A DNA stretch of 64,000 bases from Stappia sp. 28M-7 (GCF_014252955.1 NZ_JACMIA010000001.1:868001-932000); one strand, 5' to 3'; shown: positions 1-9,145, numbered from the stretch's first letter. Made by a program: numbers and translations. The notes: generated by a model from the letters alone, not told the origin.

Positions 1-746
1 CGGCTTTCCGAAGCGCCGGTGAAGGCGCCGCGCACATGGCCGAAGATCTCGCTCTCCATCAACTCGCCCGGAATGGCGGCGCAGTTGATGGCGATGAAGG
101 GGGCCCCGGTACGGGGGGAGCGGGCGTGGATCGCGGCAGCCGCCAATTCCTTGCCGCTGCCGGATTCGCCGGTGATGAAAACCGGTGCCGAGGATGGCGC
201 GATGCGGCGGATCTGGTCGTAGACCTCGCGCATGCGGGCCGAACCGCCGACAAAGCCCTCGAAACGGAAGGGCTCGCGCGTTGCGGTGAGGTCGCGGGGC
301 TCGGCGGGATTTTGCGCGGACTGCCGGCGCAGGCTTTCGCCGCGCGGGGAACGGGTGTTCTGGATCAGGAAGCGGTCGATGCGCTCGGCAACCGCAACAG
401 GGTCGATCGGCAGGCTGATCACGTCATGGGCGCCCGCCTCCATCGCCGCGAGGCTGCGGCTCAGGGATTCCCTGGGGCTGATGGCCATCAGCATAGCCTG
501 CGGCTGCGCAGCTGCCAGCCGGGACAGGTGCCCATCCTGGCCGAGGGTCTCCAGGTCGACGATCATCACGTCGGGGCGCACCTGGGTGCTCGCGGCGTAA
601 AACGGCTCGAAACTGTGATAGGCGACCGGCGTCGCGCAGGGATGATCCATCGCTTGAGCGATCGAACCGGCTAGCTCGCGGGTCGTTCCGTCTCCGTCGA
701 GAACGGCCAACCGAATTTTCCCCGCAGCGCCATGCATGGACTCCAT
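1..746 (-). CDS. sigma-54-dependent transcriptional activator, 5' part (runs off the window)
   Basis: Only the N-terminal two domains are present. Residues 1 to about 120 look like a receiver domain: an acidic LDGDG stretch near residue 15 and a candidate phospho-acceptor Asp in MIVDLE are present. The conserved receiver Lys is missing, because the usual KP motif reads SLPIDP. The AAA+ domain follows, with Walker A GESGSGKE and the GAFTGA loop that contacts sigma-54. The gene is cut by the window edge shortly after GAFTGA, so the Walker B region and the helix-turn-helix are not seen. The ATG at 746 is chosen because an AAGGGGG stretch lies about 10 nt upstream. It is transcribed away from the ABC exporter at 1013. 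The exact regulon cannot be told. Confidence 0.85.
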   Translation of the reverse strand, partial: MESMHGAAGKIRLAVLDGDGTTRELAGSIAQAMDHPCATPVAYHSFEPFYAASTQVRPDVMIVDLETLGQDGHLSRLAAAQPQAMLMAISPRESLSRSLAAMEAGAHDVISLPIDPVAVAERIDRFLIQNTRSPRGESLRRQSAQNPAEPRDLTATREPFRFEGFVGGSARMREVYDQIRRIAPSSAPVFITGESGSGKELAAAAIHARSPRTGAPFIAINCAAIPGELMESEIFGHVRGAFTGASES

Positions 747-810
747 GCTTTGGCGACCCCCTTCTTGCTTCCGCCCGACTGGCGGCATCGATTTGATTTG
801 CCGTCAGATT

Positions 811-846
811 CTGATCGGACATGGTAAACAAAATGTTTCCGATCAG
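811..846. promoter_or_regulatory. 9-bp inverted repeat in the divergent control region
   Basis: The arms CTGATCGGA (811-819) and TCCGATCAG (838-846) are perfect complements separated by 18 A/T-rich bases. The element lies in the 266-bp gap between the sigma-54 activator, transcribed leftwards from 746, and the exporter, transcribed rightwards from 1013. It could be an operator for either gene. There is no U-tract suggesting a terminator. No -24/-12 sigma-54 promoter was recognised in this gap. Confidence 0.5.
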
Positions 847-1012
847 GGCCCGTGAAACAGCTGGTGCGCCCACCCGCCCGGTATCCACAGTCGGAAAGGC
901 GTTCTTGGGCTGTCTGACCCACGAATTTCTGCGGATAGGTTGTGCCCGGTGCGGATGCTAGGGTCGCCCCGAAGCGGTCGCCGACCGCACGAGGCCGGCA
1001 AGGGCGAGCCGC

Positions 1013-2032
1013 ATGAAACGTATTGTGATCCTGCTTGTTGTCCTGGCGGCCGGCGCGGCCGCCTGGGGCGCCTTTATGTGGTGGCGCGACAGGCCCGTGC
1101 CGGTCGCCGTGGTGACGCCGCATACGGGCCGTGCGGCCGACGTGGTCTATGCCACGGGCGTTGTCGAGCCGGTTCGCTGGGCCAAGGTCACCAGCGTTCT
1201 GCGCGAGCGCATCGTCGAGTTGTGCAGCTGCGAGGGCGAGACCGTGGAGGCGGGGCAGGTGATCGGCCGGCTGGATTCCACCGCCGCCCGCGCGACGCTT
1301 GCCGAGTTGGAGGCCCGTGCCCGTCTGTCGGAACAGGAGCTGGAGCGCGCCGCCGGGCTGCTGGAGCGGCGCGTTGTCTCGCAGCAGGCCTTCGAGAAGG
1401 CCGAGAACGATCATTCCCGCAATGTCGCCCTGGTTGCCGCGCAGGCCGCAAGGCTCGGCGACTATGAGCTGCGCGCGCCCATGGACGGCCAGGTGCTGCG
1501 CCGCGACGGCGAGGTCGGCGAGGTCGCAGAACCGGGAGCGGTTCTCTTCTGGGTCGGCCAGGAGCGCCCGTTGCAGATCGTTGCCGACGTCAACGAGGAG
1601 GACATTCCGCTGGTGCGCCGCGGCCAGAAGGCGGTGGTGCGCGCCGATGCGTTTCCCGACAGCAGTTTCGAGGCGGAGGTCGAGCGGATCACGCCCAAGG
1701 GCGATCCGGTGCTGAAGACCTACCGGGTCTATCTGGCCTTCCCGCAGGCGACCCCGCTGATGATCGGCATGACCAGCGACGTCAACATCGTCGTGCGCGA
1801 GGTCGAGAACGCCATGCTGATCCCGCTGGCCGCCCTCGACGGGGAGCGGGTGCTGGTGCTGGAGGACGACGGCCGTCTGGCAGAGCGCCGGATCTCCGTC
1901 GGCATTCGCGGCATCGAGGACGTGCAGGTGCTGGAGGGACTGGACGCCGGCGAGCGCGTCGTCTCGCCCTGGGCGGAAGGGCTCGCCGCCGGCATGGCGG
2001 CAACACCGGCAGCCGCTGCAAGCGGAGATTGA
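1013..2032 (+). CDS. HlyD/MacA-family periplasmic adaptor subunit of an ABC exporter
   Basis: This 339-residue protein starts with one membrane anchor (about residues 3-23) followed by a periplasmic region. The order is the usual one for membrane fusion proteins: a first lipoyl half (GETVEAGQVIGRLD, about residue 75), a short helical hairpin rich in Leu/Glu/Arg (about 95-145), a second lipoyl half (YELRAPMDGQVLRRDGEVGE, about 155) and beta-barrel/MP domains. Such adaptors join an inner-membrane exporter to an outer-membrane channel. It is followed 4 bp later by the permease gene, so the two form one unit. The helical hairpin is short compared with HlyD, closer to MacA/DevB. The substrate is unknown. 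Confidence 0.88.
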   Translation: MKRIVILLVVLAAGAAAWGAFMWWRDRPVPVAVVTPHTGRAADVVYATGVVEPVRWAKVTSVLRERIVELCSCEGETVEAGQVIGRLDSTAARATLAELEARARLSEQELERAAGLLERRVVSQQAFEKAENDHSRNVALVAAQAARLGDYELRAPMDGQVLRRDGEVGEVAEPGAVLFWVGQERPLQIVADVNEEDIPLVRRGQKAVVRADAFPDSSFEAEVERITPKGDPVLKTYRVYLAFPQATPLMIGMTSDVNIVVREVENAMLIPLAALDGERVLVLEDDGRLAERRISVGIRGIEDVQVLEGLDAGERVVSPWAEGLAAGMAATPAAAASGD

Positions 2033-2036
2033 GGCC

Positions 2037-3275
2037 GTGCCGCTCATCCTCTCCATCGCCCTGACCCATGTGAGGGGGCGCCTGCGCCAGAGCGTCGTCT
2101 CGGTGCTCGGCGTGATGCTGGGCGTCGGCTTTTCCATCGCCATGGCGGCCCTGATGCAGGGCTCGCAGGAAGACTTCATCGCCACGCTCGTCGACGCCAT
2201 GCCGCATGTGGAGGTCAGCGACGAGACCCGCGATCCTGCCCCGCCGCCGGCCGCCCGCTTCTATGGCGCGGTGAACGTGATCGGCGCGCGGCCCGACGAC
2301 GACACCCGGGGGCTGCGCAATCCGGCGCGGCTGCGGGCGATGCTCGACAGCTGGCTGCCGGGCCGGATGACGATGACGCTGGCCGGCCAGGCGGTGCTGC
2401 GCTACGGCGGGCGCGACGTCGCGGTGTCGCTGACGGGGGTAGAGCCGACCAGCTATCTGAAGGTCTCGACCATCGGCGAGGACATGCGTGGGGGCTCCTT
2501 CGAGGAGCTTGCCGCCAATCTCAACGGCATCGTCGTGGGCGACGGGGTGGCCGAAAAGCTCAGTGCCGGGCTCGGCGACACGATTGCCGCCTCCACCTCT
2601 TCCGGCGGGGTGCGGCGGCTAAAGATCGTCGGCCTCTACCACACCGGCGTCACCCAGGCGGACGATGCCACCGCCTATGCGATGCTGAAGACCGCGCAGG
2701 TGCTCTTCGCCCGGCCCGAGGTCGTCAACCGCATCGCGATAAAGCTGGACGACGTCAACGCGGCGCGCGCCGTCGCCGCCCGCATCGAGCGCATGACCGG
2801 CTACCGTGCTACCTCCTGGCAGGAGGCGAACGAGAGCCTGATGGAGGTGCTCGTGGTGCGCAACGTCATCATGTACACGGTGGTCGGGGCGATCCTGCTG
2901 GTCGCCGGCTTCGGTATCTTCACGATCGTCTCGACCATCGTCCACGAAAAGGCCCGCGACATCGCCATCCTGAAGTCGCTCGGCTTCGGACAGGGCGACA
3001 TCCGCCGCATCTTCCTGATCGAGGGGCTGGTGATCGGCGCTGCCGGCTCGCTGCTCGGCTCCGTGCTCGGCTATCTGATCACGCTGGGGCTGGATTCGGT
3101 CGCGTTCGAGGTGCGGACGAATGTCGAGATGACCTCGCTGCCGCTGACCTACAGCCCGCTGCACTATCTGATCGCAAGCGGGTTCGCGCTGCTTTCGGCC
3201 GGCATCGCCGGCTACCTGCCGGCGCGGCGCGCGGCAAAGCTCAATCCGGTCGAGATCATCCGGGGGGCATCATGA
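2037..3275 (+). CDS. MacB/FtsX-type ABC exporter permease
   Basis: This 412-residue membrane protein has an N-terminal transmembrane helix (about residues 15-40), a large extracytoplasmic domain, and three helices in the C-terminal FtsX domain (about 280-305, 325-355 and 375-395). The stretch VHEKARDIAILKSLGFGQGD is typical of the FtsX coupling region. The protein ends with PARRAAKLNPVEIIRG, the standard tail of this family. It starts with GTG at 2037, 4 bp after the adaptor stop, with GGAG upstream. Its end overlaps the ATPase start by 4 bp. The order adaptor-permease-ATPase is that of DevBCA-like exporters. No gene for an outer-membrane partner is visible nearby. Confidence 0.88.
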   Translation: MPLILSIALTHVRGRLRQSVVSVLGVMLGVGFSIAMAALMQGSQEDFIATLVDAMPHVEVSDETRDPAPPPAARFYGAVNVIGARPDDDTRGLRNPARLRAMLDSWLPGRMTMTLAGQAVLRYGGRDVAVSLTGVEPTSYLKVSTIGEDMRGGSFEELAANLNGIVVGDGVAEKLSAGLGDTIAASTSSGGVRRLKIVGLYHTGVTQADDATAYAMLKTAQVLFARPEVVNRIAIKLDDVNAARAVAARIERMTGYRATSWQEANESLMEVLVVRNVIMYTVVGAILLVAGFGIFTIVSTIVHEKARDIAILKSLGFGQGDIRRIFLIEGLVIGAAGSLLGSVLGYLITLGLDSVAFEVRTNVEMTSLPLTYSPLHYLIASGFALLSAGIAGYLPARRAAKLNPVEIIRGAS

Positions 3276-4006
3276 GCGCGGGGGAGGTAAGGCGCGACCC
3301 GGCGGCGGGCGCTGCTATGGTGCCCGCGAGCGCCCCGCTCATCGAGGCGCGCAAGTTGACGCGGGTGCTTCCAGGGGCGGTGCCGGTGACGCTGGTCCGC
3401 GACATCGACCTGACGATCGGGGAGGGCGAGTTCGTGGCGATCACCGGCCCGTCTGGGTCCGGCAAGTCGTCGCTTCTCTACCTCCTGGGGCTGCTCGATT
3501 TCCCGACGACGGGCGAGGTCCTGATCGGGGGCGAGCCGACGCATCTTCTTTCGGAGCGCCGGCGCGCGGCGATCCGCCTGTCGACGCTGGGCTTCGTGTT
3601 CCAGTTCCACTTTCTGCTGCCGGAATTCACCGTCACCGACAACGTGATGATCCCCATGCGCAAGCTTGGCCGGCTTCCCGCGCGCCAGATGCGCGAGCGG
3701 GCACGCGGCCTGCTGGCCGATCTCGGTCTCGGCGATCACCTGGACAAGCGCCCGGACCAGCTGTCGGGTGGCCAGCGGCAAAGGGTGGCGGTGGCGCGGG
3801 CGCTCGCCAACGAGCCGCCCGCGATCCTGGCCGACGAACCGACCGGCAGCCTCGACAGCCGGTCGTCTGAACAGGTGTTCGAGATCCTGCGCGGCCTTGT
3901 CGACGATCACCGCAAGACGGTGATCGCCGTGACCCATGATCTCGACATGGCGGCGCGCATGGATCGCCGCCTGCATCTGGTCGACGGTATGCTCGCCGAT
4001 CCGTAG
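3272..4006 (+). CDS. ABC exporter ATPase (LolD/MacB-like)
   Basis: This 244-residue nucleotide-binding protein completes the exporter. Walker A is GPSGSGKSS (about residue 55), the signature is [15 protein letters not shown] (about 165), Walker B is [13 protein letters not shown] (about 188), and the H-loop His is in IAVTHD (about 220). The split of substrate family is that of LolD/FtsE/MacB ATPases, which work by mechanotransmission rather than by classical transport. Its ATG overlaps the permease TGA (ATGA), which implies translational coupling. A second Met at 3317 could serve as a start and would give a more usual N-terminus. Confidence 0.9.
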   Translation: MSAGEVRRDPAAGAAMVPASAPLIEARKLTRVLPGAVPVTLVRDIDLTIGEGEFVAITGPSGSGKSSLLYLLGLLDFPTTGEVLIGGEPTHLLSERRRAAIRLSTLGFVFQFHFLLPEFTVTDNVMIPMRKLGRLPARQMRERARGLLADLGLGDHLDKRPDQLSGGQRQRVAVARALANEPPAILADEPTGSLDSRSSEQVFEILRGLVDDHRKTVIAVTHDLDMAARMDRRLHLVDGMLADP

Positions 4007-4014
4007 CGGCGATG

Positions 4015-4212
4015 TCAGCCGGCGACGACGTCGTAGCCGGCTGCCTCGATCGTCTCCACGACCTTCTCGCGCGGCAACTGCGTCTCGATGCGCGCGGTGC
4101 CGCTGGCAAGGTCGATCTCGGCGCTGGACGCAGGGTCTGCGGCCGTCAGCGCCTTCTTCACCGAGGAGACGCAGCCGTTGCAGGTCATGCCGTCGATCTT
4201 CACTTCGATCAT
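4015..4212 (-). CDS. Small heavy-metal-associated (CopZ-like) protein
   Basis: This 65-residue protein is a single HMA ferredoxin-like fold with the metal site MTCNGC (residues 8-13) near the N-terminus. The second conserved stretch, ETIEAAGYDV, is at the C-terminus, as in CopZ and Atx1. It would bind Cu(I) or a similar soft metal in the cytoplasm and hand it to a P-type ATPase. The ATG at 4212 is chosen because GGAAAGAGA lies just upstream and because the HMA family begins at this point; a longer frame to 4395 is not needed. It is convergent with the exporter ATPase (8-bp gap), so a joint function is not implied. No copper ATPase gene is next to it. Confidence 0.85.
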   Translation of the reverse strand: MIEVKIDGMTCNGCVSSVKKALTAADPASSAEIDLASGTARIETQLPREKVVETIEAAGYDVVAG

Positions 4213-4455
4213 GGTCGTTCTCTTTCCTGGTTGCCGCCGATGGCGGGCGTGAGTGCCATTCGCAGAGAGAATGCGGCTTCCAGCAAGGGGAAGGTCAAGA
4301 GGCGGTTTGCCGGCGGAAGTGGCGGCAGTCACGGCGCTTTCCCGCCTCCATTGGGGGCTTGGGGGCTGGAGACTCGGAAGAATCGTCGTATTCAATAGCT
4401 ATTCGAGGTAGGTTTGATTCGGCTTCGGCGGAAGCATGGACTTGGCCGGACGAGC

Positions 4456-5943
4456 ATGGCACGCGCGACAAGCATCTTCATTTTCCTCTGCATGGGGGTG
4501 ATCGCGGCATCTGTTGCTGCGATCATGATGTTCCAGTTCGCCCGCCCCGTGGGCGAGGCGATGACGCTCGGCCTGACTCTGCTGTGCACCATGATCGTCG
4601 TGCATCTGGTCTTCGCCCGCCAGCGCGACCGCGGCGACATCGCCGAGAAGGTCGCCGCGCTCGAGGAGCGCGTGCTCGAGGTCGACGAGGACGTCAGCAA
4701 TATCGAGGGCCGGCTGTCCGGCATGGAGACCAACCTGCCGCGCCGCACCCGCGAGGAGATCGACCCGCTCTTCGCCGAGGTGGAGGTGCTGGGCAGTCTC
4801 ATCAAGCAGATGGCCGAGGCCATGGCCGGCATGGAAGACCGCATCGACGAGCAGGATGCGCGCCAGATCGCGCCGCCCCCGCCGCAAGAGCGCTTCGCTG
4901 CCTATGAGGAGCCGCGCGCTCTCGGCTACAGCCAGCCTTCGGCACCCCAGCAGCCGCATCCGGCACAGCAGGGCGCAGGCTATGCTCCCCAGGCCCAGAT
5001 GGCACAGGGCTATGGCCAGCAGCCTTATGGCGGCGACGCTCCGGCTGTGCGTGGTCCGGCGCCCGGCGACGGGCCGCTCGGCGGCCGCACCCAGGAGGCC
5101 GCCAATGCGTCCCGCTCCCCGGCCATGGCCCGGGCACGGGAGGACGCAAGGCCTGATCCCGAGCTGCGCCGGGTCATCCAGGACGCGCTCGACAACAACC
5201 GGGTCGATCTGTTCCTGCAGCCCATCGTGACCCTGCCGCAGCGCCAGGTCCGCGACTACGAGGCCCTGACCCGCATTCGCGACGCGCAGAACAATTATCT
5301 CGAACCGGTCGACTTCATCGCCGAGGCGACGCGTGCGCGCATGATGCCGGCCATCGACAACCTGATGCTGTTCCGCGCCATCCAGGTGCTGCGCCGGCTG
5401 TCGAGCCGGAACCGGCGCTCGGGCCTCTTCGTCAATCTGTCGATCCAGACGCTGGTGGACGAGCGCTTCTTCCCGGGCTTTCTGGATTTCCTGCGCGCCA
5501 ACGAGGGCTTCTCAGGCCTGTTGACCTTCGAGTTCACCCAGAGCGACGTCAATGAGATGGGCGCGCTGGAGCTGGAGAGCCTCGCCGCCCTGCACGAGCT
5601 CGGCTATCGCTTCTCGATGGACCGGGTGCGCGACCTGAAGATGGACTTCAAGGTCCTGTCGGATCGCGGCTTCCGCTACATGAAGCTGCATGCCAGCCGC
5701 CTCATCGGCAACGAGCACATGCCGGCCAGCCATATCCATCCGGCCGATCTCGGCGATCTTCTGCGTCGCTATGCGATGGAGTTGATCGTCGATCACGTCG
5801 AGACCGAGGCGCAGGTGCTCGAGGTCCTCGACTACGACGCCCGCATCGGCCAGGGCTACCTGTTCTCGCCGCCGCGCCCCGTGCGCCCGGAAGTGCTGCA
5901 GGCGCGCCCGCCGCAGCGCAACCTTCGCCGCGCCGCCGAATAG
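4456..5943 (+). CDS. TipF-like membrane protein with degenerate EAL domain
   Basis: This protein of about 495 residues has two N-terminal membrane helices (about 5-25 and 34-52), a coiled coil (about 55-120), a Gln/Pro/Gly-rich linker (about 130-225) and a C-terminal EAL domain (about 235-480). The EAL motif itself is present (YEALTRIR, about 268), but the DDFG metal-binding motif is absent: at that place the sequence reads FSMDRVRDLKMD. The usual ELTE is EFTQ. The domain therefore probably binds c-di-GMP or partners without hydrolysing it. This layout matches Caulobacter TipF, a c-di-GMP receptor for flagellum assembly; the assignment is inferred. A TTG at 4414, in frame and with GAGG upstream, is an alternative start. 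Confidence 0.75.
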   Translation: MARATSIFIFLCMGVIAASVAAIMMFQFARPVGEAMTLGLTLLCTMIVVHLVFARQRDRGDIAEKVAALEERVLEVDEDVSNIEGRLSGMETNLPRRTREEIDPLFAEVEVLGSLIKQMAEAMAGMEDRIDEQDARQIAPPPPQERFAAYEEPRALGYSQPSAPQQPHPAQQGAGYAPQAQMAQGYGQQPYGGDAPAVRGPAPGDGPLGGRTQEAANASRSPAMARAREDARPDPELRRVIQDALDNNRVDLFLQPIVTLPQRQVRDYEALTRIRDAQNNYLEPVDFIAEATRARMMPAIDNLMLFRAIQVLRRLSSRNRRSGLFVNLSIQTLVDERFFPGFLDFLRANEGFSGLLTFEFTQSDVNEMGALELESLAALHELGYRFSMDRVRDLKMDFKVLSDRGFRYMKLHASRLIGNEHMPASHIHPADLGDLLRRYAMELIVDHVETEAQVLEVLDYDARIGQGYLFSPPRPVRPEVLQARPPQRNLRRAAE

Positions 5944-5970
5944 GCTTTCTCTCTCTTCGAGGTCTCAACG

Positions 5971-6007
5971 AAAAGGCCCCGCCGGATGGGATCCGGCGGG
6001 GCCTTTT
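5971..6007. terminator. Bidirectional rho-independent terminator
   Basis: A near-perfect stem (17 nt per arm, 3-nt loop) has AAAA on its left and TTTT on its right flank. It therefore can end transcription from both the EAL gene (plus, ends 5943) and the M16 peptidase operon (minus, ends 6052), which converge here. Confidence 0.9.
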
Positions 6008-6051
6008 GGCAATTTTTCTTTGGGAAGGAGAGGGCGGAGACCTGACCGGCC

Positions 6052-7431
6052 TCAGCTCTTCTCCGGTCCCACGGTGACGACCAAGGGGTCGACCCCCTTG
6101 AGCAGGCGTGCGGCGACGGCGCGCACCTGCTCCAGCGTCACCGCCTCGATCATGGCGTTGCGATTGTCGATATAGTCACGGCCGAGGCCCTCGACCTGCA
6201 GGCCCAGCAACTGGTCGGCGATCTTGTCCGACGTGTCGAAGCGCAGCGCGTAGGAGCCGGTGAGATAGGCTTTGGCCTTGGCCAGTTCCTCGTCGCTCGG
6301 CCCCTTGTCGGCCATGCGCGCCATCTGCGCGCGGATCACCTCGATGGACTCGTCGGAACGGTCGGAACGCGTACCGGTGACCGCCATCCACATGCCCGAG
6401 TGCTGGTAGGGCACCAGGTAGGAGCCGACGGAATAGGCAAGGCCGCGCTTCTCGCGCACTTCCTCGAACAGCCAGGACGAGAACACGCCGCCACCAAGGA
6501 TGTGGTTCATCACGAAGGCGGGAATGAAGTCCGGGTCGTCGCGCTTCAGCCCCGGCAGGCCGATGCGAATGGCGGTCTGCGGCACGTCGAGGGCCACATG
6601 CTCCATCTTGCCGGTTGCCATGGTGACGTCGGACACGGATGTGAGCGAGCCGGCTTCCGGCAGGGTGCCGAAGACGCTGTCGAGGAGCGGGGCCAGACGC
6701 TCGGCGTTGATGGCGCCGACGACGGTGATCTTCAGTCCCTTGCGGGCGAAGATATTGCCATGCAGCTGCTTAAGGTCCTGCGGCGAGAGGGCTGCGACCG
6801 TCTCCTCGGTGCCGCGCGAAGGGCGTCCGTAGGTGTGCTCGGGATAGGCGAGCTCGGTCCAGCGACGGCCGGCGATGGCATCCGGATCCTTCGCCTCGCT
6901 GCGCAGCCCGGCGATGATCTGCCGCTTCATCCGCGCAACCGGCTCCTCGTCGAAGCGCGGCGAGGTGACAGCCAGGCGCAGCAGCTCGAACGCGTCGTCG
7001 ACATTCGGCGTTAGCGTGCGCATCGATCCGTAGAAATTGTCGCGCCCGGCATCGAAGCCGATATGCACGGACAGGTCCTCCAGGCGGGTCTGGAAGGCCT
7101 GTGAATCGAGGTCGCCGGCACCCTCGTCGAGGGTCGTCGAGAGCAGGTTCGCAAGGCCTTCCTGCCCTTTCGGGTCCTGCGAGGCGCCGCCTTCGAAGGC
7201 GAACTTGATGGCGACGATCGGTACCGTGTTGTCTTCCACCAGCCAGGCGTTCAGCCCGCCGGGCGTGGTGATCTCCTGAATCTCCATGGCGGCGAGCGGG
7301 CGCGGGGTGGCGGCAACGGCGGAAACGACGAGGGCGAAGGCAAGAAGCCCGCGGCCCAGGGCGGTGAGCAGGGTCATCGGTGAGGTGGTCCCGTGCGAGG
7401 AAGCGGACGTGGCGGGGCGGCGGCGGCTCAT
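6052..7431 (-). CDS. M16-family peptidase-like protein lacking the zinc motif
   Basis: This 459-residue protein has a signal-like segment near residues 19-48 ending in RPLAA, then two M16 (insulinase) half-domains. Where active members carry HxxEH this one reads GLANLLSTTLDEG, so the zinc ligands are missing. It keeps the partner-type residues of the C-terminal half (RGLAYSVGSYL). In bacteria such proteins commonly form a heterodimer with an active M16 protein, like mitochondrial processing peptidase alpha with beta. The active partner is encoded just upstream, and the two genes overlap by 4 bp (ATGA), which supports a complex in the periplasm. A Met at residue 19 is a possible alternative start. 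Confidence 0.88.
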   Translation of the reverse strand: MSRRRPATSASSHGTTSPMTLLTALGRGLLAFALVVSAVAATPRPLAAMEIQEITTPGGLNAWLVEDNTVPIVAIKFAFEGGASQDPKGQEGLANLLSTTLDEGAGDLDSQAFQTRLEDLSVHIGFDAGRDNFYGSMRTLTPNVDDAFELLRLAVTSPRFDEEPVARMKRQIIAGLRSEAKDPDAIAGRRWTELAYPEHTYGRPSRGTEETVAALSPQDLKQLHGNIFARKGLKITVVGAINAERLAPLLDSVFGTLPEAGSLTSVSDVTMATGKMEHVALDVPQTAIRIGLPGLKRDDPDFIPAFVMNHILGGGVFSSWLFEEVREKRGLAYSVGSYLVPYQHSGMWMAVTGTRSDRSDESIEVIRAQMARMADKGPSDEELAKAKAYLTGSYALRFDTSDKIADQLLGLQVEGLGRDYIDNRNAMIEAVTLEQVRAVAARLLKGVDPLVVTVGPEKS

Positions 7432-8951
7432 TGCTGCACCTCCTGCGCGGCTGCCGGCTCCTGCGGTGCGGCATCGGCCGGGGCGGCCACTGCCTGCTCG
7501 GGCCCGCGCAGATAGGCGGTCACGGGCAGGGAGGCGAGGTGTGCGGCAGCTGCCGCCTTGACGTCGTCCGCGGTGACCGACGAGATGGTCGACGGCCAGT
7601 TGCGGATTTCCTCGATGGTGCCGCCGGTGGTCAGGGAAGCGCCGAAGATCCGGGCCAGCGTCGACTGGCTGTCCTGGGCATAGAGCGCGGAGGACAGGAG
7701 GCTTTTCTTCGCCCGTTCCAGCTCCTCGGCGGTGATGCCCTCGCGTGCCACCTGCTTCAGCACGTCGAGCGAGGCTGCACCCAGATCCTGCAGGCCGGTG
7801 CCGTCCGCCGGCACCGCGTAGATCATGAAAGTGCTGTCGTCGAGCGCGCCGGAATTGTACCAGCTGCCCGCCGAGGAGGCGACGCCCTTGTCGATCACCA
7901 GCTCCCGGTAAAGGCGGCTGGTGCTGCCGCCGCCGAGCACTTCGGACAGGACCTGGAGCGCGGCGGCCTCGTTGCCGTCGGCGGTGTTGTAGCTGGGCAC
8001 GACCCAGGCCTTGCGCATGTTCGGCTGGTTCACGCGCGGGTCGGAATAGGTGACCTCGCGCGTTCCGGGCAGCACTTGCGCCTTGGCCCGCTCGCGCGCG
8101 CCCGGCTCGGCGCGACGCGGCACCTTGCCGTAGGTCTCCGCGGCCAGCTTGCGCACTTCGTCGGCGGTCACATCGCCGGCAACGACCAGGATGGCGTTGT
8201 TCGGCGTGTAGAAACGGTCGTAGAAGGCGATGGCGTCCTGGCGGTCGAGGGCGGAAATCTCGTCCGGCCAGCCGATCACCGGCGTCCCGTAGGGATGGTT
8301 GACGAACAGCATGCTGTCCAGCGTCTCGCTGAGCATCGAGCCGGGATCGCTGTCGACGCGCTGGCGGCGCTCCTCCAGCACGACGTCGCGCTCCGGCAAA
8401 ACCACCTCGTCGCTGAGCATGAGGTTCTGCATGCGGTCGGCTTCCATCTCCATCATCTCGCCGAGATGCTCGCGCGCCACGCGCTGGAAATAGGCGGTGT
8501 AGTCCTGCGAGGTGAAGGCGTTTTCCTGTCCGCCGATCGCTGCGATGCGCTGGGAGAACGTGTTGCCCGGATAGGCCTTGGTTCCCTTGAACATCAGATG
8601 CTCGAGGAAATGGGCGATGCCCGACATGCCTTCCGGCTCATCGGCTGCGCCCACCTTGTACCAGACCATGTGGGTGACCACCGGCGCGCGGCGGTCGGGA
8701 ATGACCACGACTTCCAGCCCGTTGTCGAGGGTGAAGGCGCTCATGTCGCCGCCGATCCGGATGTCGGCGAAGGCGGCGGCATCGGCGGCCTGCGTGGCCT
8801 CGGCCCGGGCGCTGCCACCGGCAGGCGGGCTGACAGCGAGGACGGCGGCGATGGCAAGCGTACCCGCGCACAGCGAGACGCCGCGCAGCAGGCGACGGGC
8901 CAGCGGGGTGTCTTGCAGGATCTGGCGGGTTTGTCCTGAGAGAGGCGACAA
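7428..8951 (-). CDS. M16-family zinc metallopeptidase, catalytic partner
   Basis: The HFLEH zinc motif is present in SGIAHFLEHLMFKG, with the downstream Glu in the usual place. The N-terminus has a twin of basic residues and a hydrophobic stretch ending in GGSARA, which fits a signal peptide, so the enzyme should act in the periplasm. A TTG at 8951 is chosen as the start because CCGGAGATC lies upstream and the signal peptide follows directly (507 residues). The open frame continues to 9119, but that extension is basic and unlike the family. It sits upstream of its inactive homologue in the same operon. Substrate unknown. Confidence 0.87.
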   Translation of the reverse strand: MSPLSGQTRQILQDTPLARRLLRGVSLCAGTLAIAAVLAVSPPAGGSARAEATQAADAAAFADIRIGGDMSAFTLDNGLEVVVIPDRRAPVVTHMVWYKVGAADEPEGMSGIAHFLEHLMFKGTKAYPGNTFSQRIAAIGGQENAFTSQDYTAYFQRVAREHLGEMMEMEADRMQNLMLSDEVVLPERDVVLEERRQRVDSDPGSMLSETLDSMLFVNHPYGTPVIGWPDEISALDRQDAIAFYDRFYTPNNAILVVAGDVTADEVRKLAAETYGKVPRRAEPGARERAKAQVLPGTREVTYSDPRVNQPNMRKAWVVPSYNTADGNEAAALQVLSEVLGGGSTSRLYRELVIDKGVASSAGSWYNSGALDDSTFMIYAVPADGTGLQDLGAASLDVLKQVAREGITAEELERAKKSLLSSALYAQDSQSTLARIFGASLTTGGTIEEIRNWPSTISSVTADDVKAAAAAHLASLPVTAYLRGPEQAVAAPADAAPQEPAAAQEVQQ

Positions 8952-9120
8952 GGTTCGATCTCCGGAAATGTTTGTCCCTGCCGATGACTTATAGGCAGGC
9001 TGACCGCAAAGGACCCGTGAACTTTTCGTAAGGTCCGCTGCAGGTGATGGCGCGTGAGATAGCGCATGTGCGTGCGGCGACAACAAGGCCGCGCCGCGAC
9101 GCGCGCGCAGCAAAAACAAA

Positions 9121-9145
9121 AAGGCCGGAGCGGGGCTCCGGCCTT
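9121..9145 (-). terminator. Rho-independent terminator of the lipoprotein gene
   Basis: The stem AAGGCCGGAGC / GCTCCGGCCTT is followed, on the minus strand, by a T-rich tract (complement of CAAAAACAAA at 9111-9120). It lies 32 bp past the stop of the lipoprotein gene ending at 9177. Confidence 0.85.

Noticed and set aside
424-888. An open frame beginning with an ATG at 823, opposite the divergent region and in another frame than the activator
   Set aside because: It reads through the activator in the wrong frame and has no family pattern beyond the first 30 codons; the activator start at 746 has a better ribosome site and domain match.
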